From positions 1-40,643 of the IMG/VR virus record IMGVR_UViG_3300035698_003916: DNA of 40,643 nucleotides. The stretch is one strand, 5' to 3'. The position numbers were made by a program, and so were the translations under genes. Position 1 is the first letter of the stretch. Every line of letters starts with the position of its first letter. This document shows positions 8,490 through 15,579 of the stretch, in pieces. Below the pieces are notes generated by a model, which saw only the letters and a program-made list of their open reading frames with translations, was not told where the DNA came from and did not search any database. The DNA is from a virus.

Positions 8490-11400
8490 ATGGCATCTAT
8501 TTTCGATGAAATTCGTCTTGCATTTAAAAGGCGAATACCAGGCACACAAGAAAGGAAAACGGCTTTACAGGATATAAAAGCAAAAACTATCAAAGCCGTT
8601 AGTCCTTTCGTGGAAGAATTTAAGGCCCAGGAAAGAGTGAAAAAGGAAGTCTTTGCCCCGGCAATAGGACGACAAATACAAAAGCCAGCAGCAAAAGTAA
8701 GACAGTTCGGTGAAAAAATCATTGAAACGAAACTACCAAAACCATTAATGGCTCTAGAGTTCCCCAAATCGTTTGTCGGGGGTACCATTCAAGGTCTAGG
8801 GGCAGGAGTGGAAAGGACAGGGCAATTTCTGGAAGACCCAGACCTAGCGGTTAAAAAGGCCCTTGATCTTCCTACCTTCACAGTAGAGAGCTTGTCAGAC
8901 TTTAACAAACCATCTAAGGTTAGTTTAGCTCTTGACCTCTTGGGGCCAGGTATAGATATAACAGACTTTGCTAAATTCGGACTTGTCGGATTAATTGCAA
9001 GCGGTGGAAAAGACGTTGGAATCAAAAAGATATTATCAATGCAGGACGATATAGCGCAAGCGGTCAATCAGACTAAAAGATTTGCCTCTGATCCAAAGAT
9101 CCAGGGTGAATTATTGGGGAATATAATAAAAGTAGCTGATGATATTGCCCCAGATTTAACAAAAAGTAAACAAATGAAAACCCTACTTAAATCAGATCCG
9201 CAAAAATGGGTGGAGCATATTGGTAAGACTTTAGAGAATAGACTGAGTTTTGCCCGCACATCACGCCTAGATAAAACTCAGAAAGCGATTAAACTTACTG
9301 ATGACCCTGTAAATAAACTGAGTAACGCTTTTGAAGCATCAAGGGGATTTAAGAAAGAGCGAAAAGGGTTAAAAACTATTCGGTCCCAATTTTTAGACAG
9401 ATTGGCACCAGTTCAGGATTTTGTCGAATCAGCAGGGAAAAATATACCAGCCGAACAAAACCCGTATAAACGGATGAGGTTATTTGCTGGCTTATCTGGC
9501 AAGATAGAGGAAACTCTAAAGAGGGGGCTTTCCCCAACCCTAGTGAGAGAAAAAGACAGGTTAGAAGACCTCTCACAACTCCTAGCGATTGAACAAATGG
9601 ACGAATTAGCTAAAAGCGGGCAGAAAACCTTCTTGACGGGAGCAGAAAGACAAAACATTCTAACAAGACTGGCAGACAAGGGTGACCTACCAAGCCTCAA
9701 ACAATCAGCACAAGAGATAAGGAATTTCGGAGACTCTTTAATAAAGAGGCTGGTTGATACTGGAATTTTTAGCAAGAAGACCGGGGAGAAAATAGCCAAA
9801 AAGAATCAATTTTATACAGCCCTAGAAATAGCTGAAAATATTTCTGATAGTGTTGAAAAGGGCAATTATACAAAATCTAGTTTTAATGTAGCTAGTAAAG
9901 AGGTGGCAAAAATATTTAAAAAGGGAAGGGCTACGTCTGATCCGATAGAGTCTTTGGCGAGACGGACTGCAAAGATTTTCTCGCTAACAGAGAAAAATGA
10001 ATCAATCAAGACCTTAGTCAATCTTAGGAACCTTGACCCAAGCATGGAAAAAGTAATTAGACCATTAAAAGGGGCAGCAGCAAAGGGTGAGGAAGTTATT
10101 TCATTCTTTGATAATGGAAAGATTGTTAAATATGCAGTACCAGAGGATGTTGGCAGGGCAGTTAAGAACCTAGATGCAGAGAGTACAAATATACTCGTAA
10201 AAATGCTGGCACCACAGGCTAAACTCTTACGAGCCGGAGCGACTGGTTTGAATATTGGTTTTATACTTCCAAACATAGTCAGGGATGCAGCAGATGCAAT
10301 ATTCGGAGAAGCTACAGAACAGGGAATAAAACAAGCAGGACAACTAATTGCTTCATATCCAAGCGCTATTGCTTCAGCTTTTAAACAAGATGATCTATAT
10401 TTAGATTGGTTGTCTTCTGGGGCTGCTAGGTCAACCATGACCTCTCAGATATTTAGAAAAACACAAAAGAGCGTTAAAGAACTAGCCGGGATTAAACCTG
10501 GTTTTATACAGCAAGTACTTTCAAAACCAAAAGAATTGATCGACTTTACTAATAGAGTAGGAGAGCAGTCAACAAGACTCGCCAGGTTTAAGGTAGGCTT
10601 GGCTAGGGGAGAGTCTACGCTTGAAGCTGGACTCAAGAGCAGAGATATTACTATCGATTTTGCCAGGTCGGGAGACTCTATCAAGATATTGAACCAGGTA
10701 ATTCCATTTTTAAACGCTAATATTCAAGGTGTTGATAGACTGGTAACTCTCGTTAGAAAGAACCCCAAAAGAGCAATGGTTGCAATCGGGTCGATGATTA
10801 TTGCCCCAGAAGTTCTCTTGTACCGTCATAACCGTAAATTCCAAGACTACAAAGATATTCCATCATATGAAAAAGATAACAACTGGATTATTCTTGCCAG
10901 AGACAGAACACCAGAGGAAAAACAAGCCGGAGAGCTTATAAAGGGGATTAAAATACCAAGAGGGCATCAGTTGACTCCTTTTGCCAATATTACAAGGTCA
11001 TTCTTAGAGTATGCTGACAATAGGGACCCCCAGGGCCTCTCAGGTGCGTTTGCAGACACTTTAGAGAACCTTTCACCTATAGGACTACCAACAAGCAGGG
11101 AAAGGCTGGGAAAAACGCTTTCAACGGTTTTACCGCCTGGAGTACAAGTGCTAACAGAGCAGTTTTCAAACAGACTGTTATTTCAAGATAGACCAATAAT
11201 TCCGAAATCGCTAGAAGGGGTAGAGCCGGGGCAACAATTCAAAGAATCAACCCCAGAAGTCTTCAAGAAACTTGGCAAGCTAGGTATCTCTCCACTGAGG
11301 GCACAATCAGTAGTAGAGGGATTGACTGCTGGCGTTGGAAAACAAGCAGCAAAGCTTTTGAGTGGCGATATAAAGGGTGGTACAGTAGAACCAGTGACTA

Positions 11401-11840
11401 GCAGGTTTCTTGATATCAGGGGCGGGGCTGCAACAAACAAACAATTTGAAAAAGTCAATGAATTAAGAGAAGAATCAAGGTCAGAGAGTGTAAAACGAAA
11501 AAGAACAGCAGAGGAACTTTACGAAGAACTGTCTGCACTACCTCTAGCTGAGTCAAATGCTAGAGCAAGAGAAATAAAAGAGTCTGACCCACAACTTTAT
11601 AAGAAATTAAAAACAGTAGTAACTGAGGCAAAGGCTGGGTTAAGTTCGCTTGAACGTTCAATAAAGACGCTTCCAGTGATGGATGGAACAAGGGCTAATT
11701 TTATCTTTGATGAATTAATGAAGCTAGAAACAAACAAGGAAAAGAACGCTCTCGTAAAAGACTGGAGAGCCAAGAAAATAATATCTGATATAGTTTACAA
11801 ACAAATTAAAAAACTAATTTCGGAGGGAGGTGAAAAATGA
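8490..11840 (+). CDS. Giant internal virion protein with LPD38-like region
   Basis: This 1116-aa protein starts at ATG 8490 after TTAGGAGGTTAA and is the largest complete gene here. It is mostly helical and rich in Lys, Arg and Glu. Residues about 575-770 (ATGLNIGFILPNIVRDAADAIF, LIDFTNRVGEQSTRLARFK, ITIDFARSGDSIKILNQVIPFLNA) resemble the large polyvalent protein associated domain LPD38, found in big phage virion proteins injected into the host. Residues 760-780 (MVAIGSMIIAPEVLLY) form a hydrophobic, possibly membrane-inserting segment. The C-terminal 150 residues are charged and helical (RKRTAEELYEEL). The role is probably ejection-channel or internal core protein. I see no lytic transglycosylase motif. 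Confidence 0.65.
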   Translation: MASIFDEIRLAFKRRIPGTQERKTALQDIKAKTIKAVSPFVEEFKAQERVKKEVFAPAIGRQIQKPAAKVRQFGEKIIETKLPKPLMALEFPKSFVGGTIQGLGAGVERTGQFLEDPDLAVKKALDLPTFTVESLSDFNKPSKVSLALDLLGPGIDITDFAKFGLVGLIASGGKDVGIKKILSMQDDIAQAVNQTKRFASDPKIQGELLGNIIKVADDIAPDLTKSKQMKTLLKSDPQKWVEHIGKTLENRLSFARTSRLDKTQKAIKLTDDPVNKLSNAFEASRGFKKERKGLKTIRSQFLDRLAPVQDFVESAGKNIPAEQNPYKRMRLFAGLSGKIEETLKRGLSPTLVREKDRLEDLSQLLAIEQMDELAKSGQKTFLTGAERQNILTRLADKGDLPSLKQSAQEIRNFGDSLIKRLVDTGIFSKKTGEKIAKKNQFYTALEIAENISDSVEKGNYTKSSFNVASKEVAKIFKKGRATSDPIESLARRTAKIFSLTEKNESIKTLVNLRNLDPSMEKVIRPLKGAAAKGEEVISFFDNGKIVKYAVPEDVGRAVKNLDAESTNILVKMLAPQAKLLRAGATGLNIGFILPNIVRDAADAIFGEATEQGIKQAGQLIASYPSAIASAFKQDDLYLDWLSSGAARSTMTSQIFRKTQKSVKELAGIKPGFIQQVLSKPKELIDFTNRVGEQSTRLARFKVGLARGESTLEAGLKSRDITIDFARSGDSIKILNQVIPFLNANIQGVDRLVTLVRKNPKRAMVAIGSMIIAPEVLLYRHNRKFQDYKDIPSYEKDNNWIILARDRTPEEKQAGELIKGIKIPRGHQLTPFANITRSFLEYADNRDPQGLSGAFADTLENLSPIGLPTSRERLGKTLSTVLPPGVQVLTEQFSNRLLFQDRPIIPKSLEGVEPGQQFKESTPEVFKKLGKLGISPLRAQSVVEGLTAGVGKQAAKLLSGDIKGGTVEPVTSRFLDIRGGAATNKQFEKVNELREESRSESVKRKRTAEELYEELSALPLAESNARAREIKESDPQLYKKLKTVVTEAKAGLSSLERSIKTLPVMDGTRANFIFDELMKLETNKEKNALVKDWRAKKIISDIVYKQIKKLISEGGEK

Positions 11841-11992
11841 CCTGTAAAAAAGGAGTAATTAAATTCAGGAGGCCAAGGAAAAAGCTAACAAGAGTAAGAG
11901 CAAGACTAGAAAAAGTTAGAATGACTCTAAAAGTAAAAAAAGTAAATGTTAAGAAGATTAAGGCTTTCCTTAGAGTCAGGAGAAAGAAATGA
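11837..11992 (+). CDS. 51-aa extremely basic protein
   Basis: The ATG at 11837 follows GGAGGGAGGTGAAAA and overlaps the end of the preceding gene (ATGA). The stop at 11990-11992 overlaps the next start, so the frame is translationally coupled on both sides. The 51-residue product has 14 Lys and 10 Arg but a single acidic residue (Glu25), with blocks such as RRPRKK, VRARLEKVR, VKKVNVKK and RVRRKK. Such a charge suggests binding to DNA or RNA, for example as an internal DNA-condensing virion component, or interaction with anionic membrane. No family is recognised; function is inference from composition and neighbours. Confidence 0.65.
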   Translation: MTCKKGVIKFRRPRKKLTRVRARLEKVRMTLKVKKVNVKKIKAFLRVRRKK

Positions 11993-12351
11993 AAAAGAAG
12001 AAAAGATTTTTTAGCAAGGAAACATTCCAGTTATTCAAAGACAACTTCAAGTTTTTCGTGATGGTTGTGACTGTGATTGTCCTTCCTACTTTCGGGGCTA
12101 TTTTATCTTGGAATAATAGAATGACAAAGGTTGAAGCCAAACAGTCAACAATGGTCGAAGATGGCGTCAATCTAAGAAATGACTATGAGGAATCAGTCAG
12201 AGAAATTAAGATTGAAATTGACGAGGAACTTTTAGAGCAAGTGGAAAAGATTGCCGAAGCGGTACAAGAAATCCAACTAGGCCAAGCAGTATTGGTTAAC
12301 GACATGAGTTATTTAAAGAGGGCTATAATCTTCGGGGAAGTTGAAGAATAA
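11989..12351 (+). CDS. Single-pass membrane protein with coiled coil (lysis/entry candidate)
   Basis: This 120-aa protein starts at ATG 11989 within the ATGA overlap. It opens with a basic stretch (KKKKR), has one transmembrane helix at about 22-41 (FFVMVVTVIVLPTFGAILSW), then a predicted coiled coil at about 45-105 rich in Glu, Val and Ile. N-terminal anchor plus coil resembles i-spanins and some phage holin-associated proteins, and the next gene also encodes a small membrane protein. Together they form the best lysis-gene candidates here, but no lipoprotein o-spanin or endolysin accompanies them. A membrane component of the DNA-ejection apparatus is an alternative. Confidence 0.55.
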   Translation: MKKKKRFFSKETFQLFKDNFKFFVMVVTVIVLPTFGAILSWNNRMTKVEAKQSTMVEDGVNLRNDYEESVREIKIEIDEELLEQVEKIAEAVQEIQLGQAVLVNDMSYLKRAIIFGEVEE

Positions 12352-12366
12352 AAAAGGAGGTGAAGT

Positions 12367-12552
12367 ATGGCAAAAGAAAAGTTCGATAATAAAATAAGTA
12401 CAGCCAAGGTTACATTTCAATCATTGTCTAATTTCCTATTCATTGAAGCCGGACTCTTGTTTTTAGATAAAGAGTACTGGTGGGGATTGGGAGTTATTGG
12501 TTCAGCAGTCATCGTCTTATCTATAAGAGAGTTTATAATTAAGCGATGGTAA
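12367..12552 (+). CDS. Small two-helix membrane protein (holin candidate)
   Basis: This 61-aa protein starts at ATG 12367 after AAAAAGGAGGTGAAGT. It has a charged N-terminus (KEKFDNKISTAK), a first hydrophobic helix near 18-33 (FLFIEAGLLFL), a short turn with KEYWW, a second helix near 38-57 (LGVIGSAVIVLSIREFI) and a basic end (IKRW). Size, two helices and charged tails fit class II holins. It follows the coiled-coil membrane protein and closes the virion block, immediately before the tRNA-like gene. No sequence family is recognised. Confidence 0.55.
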   Translation: MAKEKFDNKISTAKVTFQSLSNFLFIEAGLLFLDKEYWWGLGVIGSAVIVLSIREFIIKRW

Positions 12553-12555
12553 CCT

Positions 12556-12650
12556 GGGGCGGTGACCGAGTGGAAAAGTACTGGAAAGGTATCTGCGGGG
12601 CATCCTTGGCTATTCCGCAGGTCGTTGGGTTCAAGTCCCAACCCGCCCCG
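12556..12650 (+). tRNA. Class II tRNA-like gene, probably tRNA-Ser(GGA), atypical
   Basis: Acceptor strands GGGGCGG (12556-12562) and CCGCCCC (12643-12649) pair perfectly, with discriminator G12650 and no encoded CCA (CAC follows). The T arm is TTGGG-TTCAAGT-CCCAA (12625-12641), extended by one pair G12624-C12642. The D region has CCGAGTGG as in serine tRNAs. CTGGAAA at 12581-12587 matches the serine GGA anticodon loop. Two things are unusual. The best anticodon stem (GTAC 12578-12581 with GTAT 12589-12592) leaves U33 at the first loop position. The variable arm (CTGCGG 12593-12598 with CCGCAG 12615-12620) has a 16-nt loop. It may be a divergent functional tRNA, a decoy, or a decaying copy. 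Confidence 0.6.
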
Positions 12651-12661
12651 CACATTTAAAC

Positions 12662-12690
12662 TTGACAACGTATGCCTTTTTTGAGATAAT
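12662..12690 (+). promoter_or_regulatory. Promoter ahead of the rtcB leader
   Basis: TTGACA (12662-12667), a 17-bp spacer, TG at 12682-12683 and GATAAT (12685-12690) repeat the extended -10 design seen at 343. Transcription would start near 12697 and pass through the structured leader at 12748-12803. It lies 12 bases after the tRNA-like gene and about 360 bases before rtcB. Confidence 0.75.
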
Positions 12691-12747
12691 ATATTTAGTC
12701 AACCGAGTTATAGAGATTAGTTATTAAGGGGGTGGAAAACCTTTTTT

Positions 12748-12803
12748 TCTGGCGGACAATTTAGACCCCCCTCTTTAGGGTCTGCCAGACAAGAGGGTTT
12801 TTT
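12748..12803 (+). promoter_or_regulatory. Attenuator-like leader with two competing hairpins
   Basis: One hairpin pairs TCTGGCGGAC (12748-12757) with GTCTGCCAGA (12780-12789), ten pairs including one G-U. A second pairs CCCTCTT (12769-12775) with AAGAGGG (12791-12797), followed by TTTTTT (12798-12803), a standard intrinsic terminator. The terminator's left arm lies in the loop of the first hairpin and its right arm lies outside, so the two cannot form as simple nested helices. This is the usual logic of an antiterminator/terminator switch. What controls the choice is not visible. Confidence 0.65.
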
Positions 12804-12804
12804 A

Positions 12805-12839
12805 GTTAACAATAGTTAACCAACCGAATGGAGGTTAAC
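12805..12839 (+). repeat. Three GTTAAC boxes
   Basis: The palindromic hexamer GTTAAC occurs at 12805-12810, 12815-12820 and 12834-12839, directly after the terminator in the rtcB leader. The first two are exactly ten bases apart (one helical turn) and the third is 19 bases further on. This could be an operator cluster. The region from 12653 to 13046 holds no convincing gene: it contains the promoter, attenuator, these boxes, a hairpin (TGGGGTT 12929-12935 with AACCCCA 12954-12960) and the direct repeats at 12966. Confidence 0.35.
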
Positions 12840-12965
12840 GAACTTGAACCTTCTTATTTTATAGGCATAGAGAGTTGTGGGGGTTTGCCCGAATAAAAAG
12901 AATAAGGCAAGCAGGCTCCATATTAAGTTGGGGTTAATAAGAACACCACCCTCAACCCCAGGGGT

Positions 12966-13026
12966 AAATCTGGGCAGATTTTATAGAAAATAGTCGAAAT
13001 CTGGGCAAAAAAAATTGTAATATAAT
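12966..13026 (+). promoter_or_regulatory. Direct repeats and -10 element of a proximal rtcB promoter
   Basis: AAATCTGGGCA occurs twice, at 12966-12976 and 12997-13007, 31 bases apart (three helical turns). A TATAAT box follows at 13021-13026, 20 bases before the rtcB ATG. No good -35 exists, and the second repeat covers the -35 position. The arrangement fits an activator- or repressor-controlled promoter. Confidence 0.5.
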
Positions 13027-13046
13027 AGTAAACTTATTTGTAAAGT

Positions 13047-14219
13047 ATGAAAGTAGATAATTCACAAAGAATACCAATTAAGCTCTGGGTCAACGAGCTT
13101 TCAGATATTGAAGAAGGCTGCTGGGAACAAGCCAGAAACCTCGCCAACCTTCCTTTTGCTTTTCGTCATATTGCAATAATGCCGGATGCCCACCAGGGCT
13201 ACGGTATGCCTATTGGCGGAGTGATGGCTACTAAAGACGTGATAGTCCCAAACGCCGTAGGAGTTGATATTGGGTGCGGTATGTGCGCAGTTAAGACTTC
13301 TTTAAAAGAAATAGAAACCGATACTCTTAAAAAGATCATGGGGGAGATTAGAAAAGCGGTTCCAGTGGGGTTTAATAAGCACAAAGAAAAACAAGAAGTT
13401 TCCCTTTTACCTAGTCCAACTGGGTTCAGCATTATCGTTCAAGAGCAAATTACCAACGCCTTGAAGTCTATTGGCACGCTTGGTGGGGGCAACCATTTTA
13501 TAGAGTTTCAGAAGGGTTCAGACGGCCATATTTGGATTATGATTCACTCAGGTTCGAGAAACCTAGGCTTCAAGGTAGCCAACTATTATAATAAACTAGC
13601 GGTTAACCTCAACGAAAAATGGCACTCAAGCGTACCCAAAAGCTGGGAGCTGGCATTTCTACCCATAGGCTCTAGGGAAGCAAGCGACTATATTAAGGAC
13701 ATGAAATATTGCGTTGATTTTGCCCTAGCCAACAGAAAACTAATGATGAAACGGGTTGTCGATGTTCTTATTGAAACCCTAACATCAAAAACAGTCTTTC
13801 CCCTGATTGAAGATTCTATAAACATCGCCCACAACTATGCCTCTTTAGAGAACCATTATGGTACCAATGTATGGATTCATAGAAAGGGAGCTACAAAAGC
13901 CTCTAAGGGCCTCAGGGGTATCATTCCAGGGTCACAGGGAGCCAAGAGTTACATTGTAGAGGGTCTTGGGAATAAAGAGTCTTTTATGTCCTGTTCTCAT
14001 GGTGCTGGTAGAAAGATGGGTAGGAAGCAGGCTAAAAGAACTCTAAACCTTGCCGAAGAACAAAAGAAAATGGAGGGTATTATTCATGGAATCAGGAACG
14101 AAGACGACTTGGACGAAGCACCTGGAAGTTATAAAGATATTCGGGAAGTTATGGACAACCAGAAAGACTTAGTCAAGGTCCTGGTTGAGCTTACGCCACT
14201 AGCAGTTATCAAAAGCTAA
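13047..14219 (+). CDS. rtcB: RNA-splicing/repair ligase RtcB
   Basis: This 390-aa protein is a full-length RtcB, a GTP- and Mn2+-dependent ligase that joins RNA ends carrying 2',3'-cyclic phosphate or 3'-phosphate to 5'-OH. Visible family motifs are DAHQGYGMPIGG (from residue 47), GVDIGCGM with metal-binding Asp74 and Cys77, HSGSRNLG (near 167), and SHGAGR near 317-322 holding the histidine that becomes guanylylated. Length is close to the usual roughly 400 residues and no key motif is missing. The ATG at 13047 lacks a clear ribosome binding site (TTTGTAAAGT precedes). Next to a tRNA-like gene and behind a controlled leader, it probably repairs tRNA cut by host anticodon nucleases. Confidence 0.93.
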   Translation: MKVDNSQRIPIKLWVNELSDIEEGCWEQARNLANLPFAFRHIAIMPDAHQGYGMPIGGVMATKDVIVPNAVGVDIGCGMCAVKTSLKEIETDTLKKIMGEIRKAVPVGFNKHKEKQEVSLLPSPTGFSIIVQEQITNALKSIGTLGGGNHFIEFQKGSDGHIWIMIHSGSRNLGFKVANYYNKLAVNLNEKWHSSVPKSWELAFLPIGSREASDYIKDMKYCVDFALANRKLMMKRVVDVLIETLTSKTVFPLIEDSINIAHNYASLENHYGTNVWIHRKGATKASKGLRGIIPGSQGAKSYIVEGLGNKESFMSCSHGAGRKMGRKQAKRTLNLAEEQKKMEGIIHGIRNEDDLDEAPGSYKDIREVMDNQKDLVKVLVELTPLAVIKS

Positions 14220-14223
14220 AAAT

Positions 14224-14484
14224 ATGTATAAATATTCTTTTATAGCAATGTCAGACGGCAAAGAGGTCAGACGACTTTATGCCAAAGAGAGCCGTAGAAG
14301 GCGTTTCCTTAATCAGATAAAGCTAACCACAGCCAAAAAACCCGCCAAATACTATCTCAAGGTGTACTATGGTAGGTTTGAAGATATCACAGGTAAAAAA
14401 GTAAACTTTATAAACGAAGGGTGGTACACCAACAAGGGGGACCTCATAAAAGCATTTAACGCATTTAAAAAAGAAAATTACTAA
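14224..14484 (+). CDS. Small basic protein downstream of rtcB, unknown
   Basis: This 86-aa protein starts at ATG 14224, five bases after the rtcB stop. No Shine-Dalgarno is visible, so expression probably depends on coupling to rtcB. An alternative ATG is at 14248. The sequence is basic and aromatic (KESRRRRFLNQIK, YYLKVYYGRFED, NEGWYTNKGDLIKAFNAF), has no cysteines or membrane helices, and looks like a compact alpha/beta domain. A role with RtcB is possible only by position. No family is recognised. Confidence 0.55.
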   Translation: MYKYSFIAMSDGKEVRRLYAKESRRRRFLNQIKLTTAKKPAKYYLKVYYGRFEDITGKKVNFINEGWYTNKGDLIKAFNAFKKENY

Positions 14485-14525
14485 AAACTGCTCCACTTTA
14501 GGCACAAATTGGTACCCCAAAATCC

Positions 14526-14554
14526 TTGACATGGGATATTTAATATGCAATAAT
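14526..14554 (+). promoter_or_regulatory. Promoter of the early/replication block
   Basis: TTGACA (14526-14531), a 17-bp spacer, TG at 14546-14547 and AATAAT (14549-14554) form another extended -10 promoter. The leader of about 30 nt leads to TTAGAAAGGA and the ATG at 14593. No terminator intervenes, unlike the virion-gene promoters. The gap 14485-14592 holds nothing else that I can see. Confidence 0.7.
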
Positions 14555-14592
14555 AAGAACAGTTAAGATAAGATATAAGTTAGAAAGGAAAC

Positions 14593-14850
14593 ATGGACAA
14601 ACAAAATGAAGGGGAAAAAGTAAGTTTTGAAAGGCTTGATAAAGCCAAGGTAGAGCTTGTAGCGGCACTAGGGAGTAAGCCTAGAATAGAAGAAAACAGG
14701 GTTTATGATGCCAAGGAAGTCTCAATAATGGTTGATATTCACGAAAAGACCATTGCTCGGTTCTGCCGAGAGGGTAAAATCAAGGCAGTCAAAGCCAAGG
14801 AGTGGAGAATACTAGGAAGTAATCTTTTAGGTTTTTTGAAAGGCGAATAA
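14593..14850 (+). CDS. Excisionase/MerR-like helix-turn-helix regulator
   Basis: This 85-aa protein starts at ATG 14593 after AGAAAGGAA. Residues 38-85 (YDAKEVSIMVDIHEKTIARFCREGKIKAVKAKEWRI) match the winged helix-turn-helix of the excisionase/MerR DNA-binding family: a first helix with the VSIMVDIHEKTIARF turn, then a wing with GKIKAVK. The N-terminal 35 residues are charged and may mediate dimerisation. As first gene behind the early promoter it is a candidate transcription regulator. With no integrase in the window, excision is unlikely to be its job. Confidence 0.7.
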   Translation: MDKQNEGEKVSFERLDKAKVELVAALGSKPRIEENRVYDAKEVSIMVDIHEKTIARFCREGKIKAVKAKEWRILGSNLLGFLKGE

Positions 14851-14879
14851 TTTATTTTTAATTGAAGGGGGGTGAGAAT

Positions 14880-15167
14880 ATGAAAAAGGAACTTTGTAAA
14901 GAATGCAACGGATTTAAAGCAATCGAAAGAGACAACACTTGTTTTGAGTGTGTATCAGCAACGTGCATGGAATGGCATAGAGAACTCGGAGTAAAACACG
15001 TTTGTGTAGAGTGCGAAGCTCGTATGAAACTTAGAAAACAACAAGCTCTTAAAAAGTTTTTTAGTGCTTTCAACGAATTATCAGTTAGTATGGAAAATTT
15101 CTCTAAAATCGTTAAGAGAACAAACGAAGAAATTAAAAATACTAGATTTGAAGATTTGCCTTTTTAA
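14880..15167 (+). CDS. Cys-rich zinc-binding small protein
   Basis: This 95-aa protein starts at ATG 14880, after a GAAGGGGGGTGA site. An in-frame TTG at 14862 lies upstream of that site. The N-terminal half carries four Cys pairs or singles (CKECNGF, CFECVSATC, HVCVECEAR), consistent with one or two zinc-binding knuckles. The C-terminal half is a basic helix (MKLRKQQALKKFFSAF) followed by an acidic tail. Such early phage proteins often modify host transcription, but nothing here specifies the target. No family is recognised. Confidence 0.6.
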   Translation: MKKELCKECNGFKAIERDNTCFECVSATCMEWHRELGVKHVCVECEARMKLRKQQALKKFFSAFNELSVSMENFSKIVKRTNEEIKNTRFEDLPF

Positions 15168-15179
15168 GTCTTGCGGGTT

Positions 15180-15205
15180 GGGTTGTTTTCGCAAGGCAAC
15201 AACCC
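15180..15205 (+). other. Intergenic hairpin
   Basis: GGGTTGTT (15180-15187) pairs perfectly with AACAACCC (15198-15205) around a 10-nt loop. No U run follows, so it is more likely an RNA stability or processing element than a terminator. It lies between two early genes, in a 77-base gap. Confidence 0.5.
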
Positions 15206-15244
15206 CGCCAACGATAACTTAAATATTAAAAAGAAGGGGGAAAA

Positions 15245-15406
15245 ATGAAAAAATGTTTTAACACTATAACCGGAAAACATAAATGGAGCCAAGAATATAT
15301 TTGGGATACAAAGACAGTAAATGGTGCAGACAGGGCCAGGAGTCCAAAGTGTGAATTTTGTGGAATAGTTGACGACAGGAAGATTATAAATAAGGGGGAA
15401 AAATGA
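15245..15406 (+). CDS. 53-aa early protein with CxxC motif
   Basis: The ATG at 15245 follows AAGAAGGGGGAAAA and the stop at 15404-15406 overlaps the next start (ATGA). The product has Cys4 near the N-terminus and a CEFC pair in its C-terminal third, possibly one small zinc site, with aromatic residues between (HKWSQEYIW). It is too short for a family call. Good ribosome binding site and coupling to the next gene support it being real. Confidence 0.55.
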   Translation: MKKCFNTITGKHKWSQEYIWDTKTVNGADRARSPKCEFCGIVDDRKIINKGEK

Positions 15407-15555
15407 CAAACGAAAAAAGAAATGCTATCGCCAAAGAACTAAGAGGCGCAAAGAACTCTTTTGCCCAAGATAACTTTAAGGACTGGGCAGACGGATTTCT
15501 GACAAGATACAGCAGGTACTCTACAGAGGAGTATCGGGCCTGGTTAAGTAAGTAA
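15403..15555 (+). CDS. 50-aa early protein, unknown
   Basis: The ATG at 15403 lies in the ATGA overlap and is preceded by TAAGGGGGAAAA. The 50-residue product is helical and charged (NEKRNAIAKELRGAKNSFAQ, DWADGFLTRYSRYSTEEYRAWL), without cysteines or membrane segments. No family is recognised. It sits in a run of small early genes expressed from the promoter at 14526. Confidence 0.55.
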   Translation: MTNEKRNAIAKELRGAKNSFAQDNFKDWADGFLTRYSRYSTEEYRAWLSK

Positions 15556-15579
15556 TTATTTTTAAAGAAAGGAACAACA

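Noticed and set aside
12556-12650. tRNA gene as a prophage attachment site
   Set aside because: No integrase or recombinase is seen, and the gene is complete at both ends rather than a 3' fragment.
12828-12896. 22-codon frame in the rtcB leader as an attenuation leader peptide
   Set aside because: It lies after the terminator, has no ribosome binding site and no run of regulatory codons.
14593-14850. Excisionase-like protein as evidence for a temperate phage
   Set aside because: No integrase, repressor or attachment site accompanies it; the same fold is common in plain regulators.
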